In this document: positions 60,320 through 64,000 of the stretch, piece by piece
Numbering within the stretch: the first letter of the stretch is position 1
How the letters are laid out: each line of letters starts with the position of its first letter
Assembly: GCA_029268065.1 (NCBI GenBank)
Contig: JAJUHC010000001.1
Coordinates: 124,001 to 188,000 of the forward strand
DNA from: Clostridiales bacterium
GTDB taxonomy: Bacteria > Bacillota > Clostridia > Oscillospirales > Oscillospiraceae
Reading direction: 5' to 3'
Length of the DNA: 64,000 bases
Translations under genes and position numbers: made by a program
The notes under the pieces: generated by a model
Seen by the model: only the letters and a program-made list of their open reading frames with translations
Told to the model about the DNA's origin: nothing
The model's database searches: none

Positions 60320-62770
60320 ATGGCGCAAAGGAAAAAACAGGCTTCGAAGAAAAAGACCGCGGCAAAACAGACGGCGAGCGGAAAAAACCCGAGGCTCACC
60401 GGAGCCGTCGTTTGCCTTTTTCTCGGAATATGTTCGGTTTTCGGGTATTTCAGCAGCGAGGCTCTGTTTATAAAGTTTATGAGGACCATGGGGACAAGCC
60501 TTTTCGGCTGGGGATTCGTCATACTGCCCCTATGCCTATTCGGCTCCGCTTATCTGCTCGCCTTCAGCGGGGAGCGCCCCGTGAAGCTGCGTGTAACGAG
60601 CGCTATGCTGCTTGTGCCGGCGCTCGGCATCCTTACCCACCTTTCCCTCTGCAAAATAGACTATGAGCTTGGCGGAAGCATTATAAAGCAGCTGTTTTTT
60701 GACGGCGCTGCGCTTGAAAGCGGCGGCGTCATAAGCGGCTTTCTGGCCGTGCTGCTCATAAAGCTGCTCGGAGTAGTATGCAGCATGATAATAATCGCGG
60801 CCCTGGTTGTCATACTCTCCATGGCCGCCCTGCGGATAACCCCCGCAAGCCTGACGGAGCTGCGGAGAGCGAGGCTTGAAAGACTTGAGAGCCGCAAAGA
60901 GGAGGAGCCCGAGCCGGAGTATGCGGAAGAGGCGCCGAAAAGGCATCCGGAGCCGAAAATCTCATATGTGGACTCAGGGGATCCGTACGGTGCGATAAAA
61001 AAGGCGATCGATATCCCCGTGGACGACCCGCCGCTGATTCCAGAAAAGAAAAAGACATCGCTTCTGTTTAACAAAATGCCCGGAGCTAAGCCGCCGGACA
61101 AGGCTTTTTCCGCCGAAATCGAAGCGAAGCCACCCGAAGCTCCGCCAGCCGAGCCGCCTAAGCCGAAAAAGGAAGAGATTAAGGCCGAAGAAAGCGCCGT
61201 TGCGAAGACCATAGAGCAGAACCTCTCAAAAGCCGAGAACGAATACATATTCCCGCCGGCGGAGCTGCTTACCGAGGTCAAGCGCGTGGCGGCAAACACG
61301 GGCGAGAGCGAAATGAAGGCGAACGCGCTGCGCCTTGAGGCGACGATGCGCAACTTCGGTATAAACGCAAAGATTTCAAGCATAACGAGGGGGCCCACAG
61401 TAACCCGCTACGAGGTTGAGCTTGAGCAGGGGGTGCGCCTCAACAAGCTCACGAACCTGGCGGACGATATAGCGCTCTCGCTGGGCGCTTCGGGAGTCCG
61501 TATAGCGCCTATCCCGGACAAGATATCCATAGTCGGAATAGAGGTTCCGAACAAGCTCGTCAGTACGGTTTTCATACGCGAGCTCATTGAATCACCCGAA
61601 TTCAAAAACGCCGCCTCTAAGGTCACCTTCGCGCTAGGCAAGGATATCGGCGGCAAGTGCATAGTCGGGAACATCGAAAAGCTGCCGCACATGCTGATCG
61701 CGGGCACAACGGGAAGCGGAAAATCCGTGTGCATGAACTCGCTCATAATAAGCCTTTTATACAAGGCGAGGCCGGATGAGGTCCGCTTTATAATGATAGA
61801 CCCGAAAATGATAGAGCTCGGCGTGTATAACGGTATTCCTCACCTCCTGATTCCGGTTGTTACGGATCCCAAAAAGGCGGCGGGCGCGCTCCAGTGGGCC
61901 GTTACGGAGATGATGAAGCGTTACAGGCTTTTCTCGGAGCTGGGAGTAAAGAATATAACTACATATAACGCCGCCTGTGAAAAGGATCCCGAAAGGCAGA
62001 AGCTCCCCCAGATCGTAATACTTATAGACGAGCTTGCAGACCTCATGATAGCGGCGGCTAAGGAGGTCGAGGAATCCATCTGCCGCATAGCGCAAATGGC
62101 GAGAGCTGCCGGAATGCATCTCATCATCGCGACACAGAGGCCGTCCGCCGACGTCATTACGGGACTTATGAAGGCGAACATTCCGTCCAGAATTGCTTTT
62201 GCCGTCGCATCTCAGCTTGAAAGCCGCATAATTATGGATACTCCGGGTGCGGAGAAGCTGGTCGGCAGAGGCGATATGCTCTATTTCCCCCTGGGCGCCG
62301 GAAAGCCCCTGCGCATACAGGGTACGCTGATCGGCGAGGAGGAGGTCGAGTCGGTTGTCGAATTCGTCAAGAAGAGCGGCACGCCGCAGTATTCGGACGA
62401 GATAATAAATCATATTGAGAAGGCCGCCGAGGACAAGAAGGGCGGAGCGCAGGAAAGCGCTGCGGAGGCTCCGGCCGACGATGCCGACGAGCTTCTGCCG
62501 GCCGCCATAGATATAATTCTCGAATCGGGGCAGGCCTCGGTTTCCATGCTCCAGCGCAGGCTGAAGCTTGGATACTCGAGGGCCGCAAGGCTTGTGGATC
62601 AGATGGAGGAGCGCGGCATAGTCGGGCCCTTTGAGGGCTCCAAGCCGAGGCAGCTCCTGATAACAAAGGCCCAGTGGAGGGAGATGCAGCTTATAAACGG
62701 CACCGCCCCTGCGGACAGCTTTCTGCCGGACGACGAAGAGGAAGAATTCCCAATCAACGAAGAGCAGTGA
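60320..62770 (+). CDS. ftsK: DNA translocase FtsK/SpoIIIE
   Basis: About 816 residues. Four N-terminal membrane helices (about 20-175), an acidic/Pro-rich linker, the RecA-like motor (Walker A GTTGSGKSV, Walker B region VILIDELADL) and the C-terminal gamma winged helix (SVSMLQRRLKLGYSRAARLV). Pumps chromosomal DNA through the septum. ATG at 60320 has GGGAG 8 bases upstream; GTG at 60311 less likely. Confidence 0.95.
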   Translation: MAQRKKQASKKKTAAKQTASGKNPRLTGAVVCLFLGICSVFGYFSSEALFIKFMRTMGTSLFGWGFVILPLCLFGSAYLLAFSGERPVKLRVTSAMLLVPALGILTHLSLCKIDYELGGSIIKQLFFDGAALESGGVISGFLAVLLIKLLGVVCSMIIIAALVVILSMAALRITPASLTELRRARLERLESRKEEEPEPEYAEEAPKRHPEPKISYVDSGDPYGAIKKAIDIPVDDPPLIPEKKKTSLLFNKMPGAKPPDKAFSAEIEAKPPEAPPAEPPKPKKEEIKAEESAVAKTIEQNLSKAENEYIFPPAELLTEVKRVAANTGESEMKANALRLEATMRNFGINAKISSITRGPTVTRYEVELEQGVRLNKLTNLADDIALSLGASGVRIAPIPDKISIVGIEVPNKLVSTVFIRELIESPEFKNAASKVTFALGKDIGGKCIVGNIEKLPHMLIAGTTGSGKSVCMNSLIISLLYKARPDEVRFIMIDPKMIELGVYNGIPHLLIPVVTDPKKAAGALQWAVTEMMKRYRLFSELGVKNITTYNAACEKDPERQKLPQIVILIDELADLMIAAAKEVEESICRIAQMARAAGMHLIIATQRPSADVITGLMKANIPSRIAFAVASQLESRIIMDTPGAEKLVGRGDMLYFPLGAGKPLRIQGTLIGEEEVESVVEFVKKSGTPQYSDEIINHIEKAAEDKKGGAQESAAEAPADDADELLPAAIDIILESGQASVSMLQRRLKLGYSRAARLVDQMEERGIVGPFEGSKPRQLLITKAQWREMQLINGTAPADSFLPDDEEEEFPINEEQ

Positions 62771-62881
62771 CCCGTTGCGGACGGGACGGCGTAAACGCGC
62801 CGCAGGTCGGCGCAGCGTGTGCGTGGGCGCGCGGACACGATGAAGCGGGCGGGACAGATGTTCATAAAAGCATATTATGAG

Positions 62882-62916
62882 AACGGGGCTGAGCCGAAAA
62901 TCGGTACCGCCCCGTT
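62882..62916 (+). terminator. Terminator of ftsK
   Basis: 8-bp outer stem (62882-62889 with 62909-62916) enclosing a CCGA/TCGG inner stem. Confidence 0.6.
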
Positions 62917-62998
62917 GTATATATTAAGTTGAAACTACCCTCGATTTTGTGATAAAGTATCAGTAAAAGCACAGCAGTGGGTTAAGGGGGCGTCGGCG

Positions 62999-63928
62999 CT
63001 GAACTATCGAAGCATTGAAGCCGTAGTAACGGTAGCAAAGTACATGAGCTTTTCAGAAGCGGCCTATGAACTTAATTACTCAACCTCCGCAATTTCAAAG
63101 CAGGTGGCGTCGCTCGAAAAGGCTTTGAACTGCAAAATCTTTGAGCGCAACACAAAATCCTCCGTCAAGCTGACTAAAAAGGGGCAGAGGATGCTGCCTT
63201 ATATACAAAATGCATACACCGCTCTCAATGTTCTTGTGGAAAATTGCTATGAGCCGGACGGCGATGCTCATATTACGATATCCTATGTAAACGCGCGTTC
63301 CGGAAGGTATCTCAAGCCCTTTCTCGTGAGTTATTACAAGGCTTACCCTGAGGTGGACATATCCGTCAAGGTTTTGCCAGACGAGGAGATGTGGAAGAAG
63401 CTTAGACAGGGCGAAACAGACCTCGTTTTCAGGGTTTTGCCCGGCGACATCGCCGAATATGAAAGCCCCAACAATTCCTACGATACAAGGGGCGTGATGA
63501 TAATACCGGTTGAAAGCTTCGATTTTAAGATAGCCATGAGGGAAGGGCATCCGCTCAGCGGCAGGGAGTGTGTGAAAATCGAGGAGCTCATAAACTATCA
63601 GATACTGCACATCAGATTCGGTGATTCCTTTATGGGAAGGATTAACTACGACGCCTTCGCGAAGCTCTTTAAGGACAAGGGACTCGAGCCGCGCATAAAG
63701 CTGGTAAACGACGACAGCGATTTGCTGATACTCGACCTGGTGGAGGGGAGCGACGCGGTGGCGCCCGTTCTCGACTCCCGCGCTGCGGAGTCGAGGAAAA
63801 TAATAGTGAAGCCGCTTGAAGGGACGCCGTATAAAATGACGGTATGCCTGCTTTGTATCAAGGACAGCGTTACTCCCTTGGTGAGGCAGTTCATTGAATT
63901 CATTACCGGCAGAAAGCTGATGATATAG
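62999..63928 (+). CDS. LysR family regulator, CTG start
   Basis: About 309 residues if started at CTG 62999, which lies 8-9 bases after AAGGGGG. That start gives the normal LysR N-terminus (NYRSIEAVVTVAKYMSFSEA, then AAYELNYSTSAISKQVASLE); the first ATG, at 63044, would cut off helix 1. No ATG, GTG or TTG is in frame upstream. The C-terminus is a substrate-binding effector domain. No divergent target is visible in the window. The last 70 bases after it hold nothing I can support. Confidence 0.8.
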   Translation: MNYRSIEAVVTVAKYMSFSEAAYELNYSTSAISKQVASLEKALNCKIFERNTKSSVKLTKKGQRMLPYIQNAYTALNVLVENCYEPDGDAHITISYVNARSGRYLKPFLVSYYKAYPEVDISVKVLPDEEMWKKLRQGETDLVFRVLPGDIAEYESPNNSYDTRGVMIIPVESFDFKIAMREGHPLSGRECVKIEELINYQILHIRFGDSFMGRINYDAFAKLFKDKGLEPRIKLVNDDSDLLILDLVEGSDAVAPVLDSRAAESRKIIVKPLEGTPYKMTVCLLCIKDSVTPLVRQFIEFITGRKLMI

Positions 63929-64000
63929 GGTGTAATCGCAGGCTCCGGCGACCGGACCTGACGTTTGAAGAGGCGTTTTTACAGACCAACGGCCCCCACG

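Overview
The window looks like chromosomal DNA of an anaerobic, monoderm Bacillota bacterium, probably class Clostridia (Oscillospirales or a neighbour). The signs are a two-gene SufCB system, an EFR1-type ferredoxin, SLH and copper-amine-oxidase-like surface domains, several small Clostridia-type families (DUF6054-, DUF1836- and DUF3795-like), GTG/TTG starts with strong GGAGG ribosome binding sites, intrinsic terminators, and no outer-membrane biogenesis genes. Base composition is near half GC by eye. I saw no rRNA, tRNA, CRISPR array or transposase.

Left region (1-13.7 kb, all minus strand): one long, tightly packed operon reads from a near-consensus promoter at about 13.66 kb towards the left edge. 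It encodes a PelF-like glycosyltransferase with C-terminal TPRs, two DivIVA-like coiled-coil proteins, a PelG-like transporter, a large multi-pass membrane protein, an ATP-grasp ligase, a MurJ-like flippase, a DPM1-like glycosyltransferase with a DUF2304 partner, a membrane-anchored GAF/degenerate HD-GYP protein with a Cys-Trp-rich tail, and a PelA-like GH114 hydrolase cut by the window edge. I read it as an unusual Pel-like exopolysaccharide locus of a monoderm. It is the best candidate here for an undescribed system.

13.8-23 kb: a minimal SufC-SufB pair, a zinc-ribbon membrane protein, a DHA2-type MFS exporter, then a zinc uptake island (znuA divergent from znuC-znuB-zur) with a palindromic operator between the divergent genes, a YjbQ protein and a DUF3795 protein.

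23-37 kb: pyruvate carboxylase, two URO-D-type methyltransferase homologues facing each other across a complex hairpin repeat, an MsrA-MsrB fusion, two exported surface proteins, a cytidylate-kinase-like fusion next to hypoxanthine phosphoribosyltransferase, and a zinc-ribbon protein.

37-48 kb: a shikimate-kinase-like gene, four tandem soluble chemoreceptor-like proteins, yjdF under a candidate yjdF riboswitch, a TetR-controlled ABC-2 exporter operon, and an NapH-like ferredoxin fused to an FMN-binding domain. A second copy of the hairpin repeat follows.

48-64 kb: a BlaI/BlaR1-like pair with two operators over its promoter, a DUF1836-phasin-like-UbiB operon, an EFR1 flavodoxin/ferredoxin, a run of GNAT acetyltransferases (one fused to an alpha/beta hydrolase), uppP-ftsK, and a LysR regulator that seems to start at CTG.
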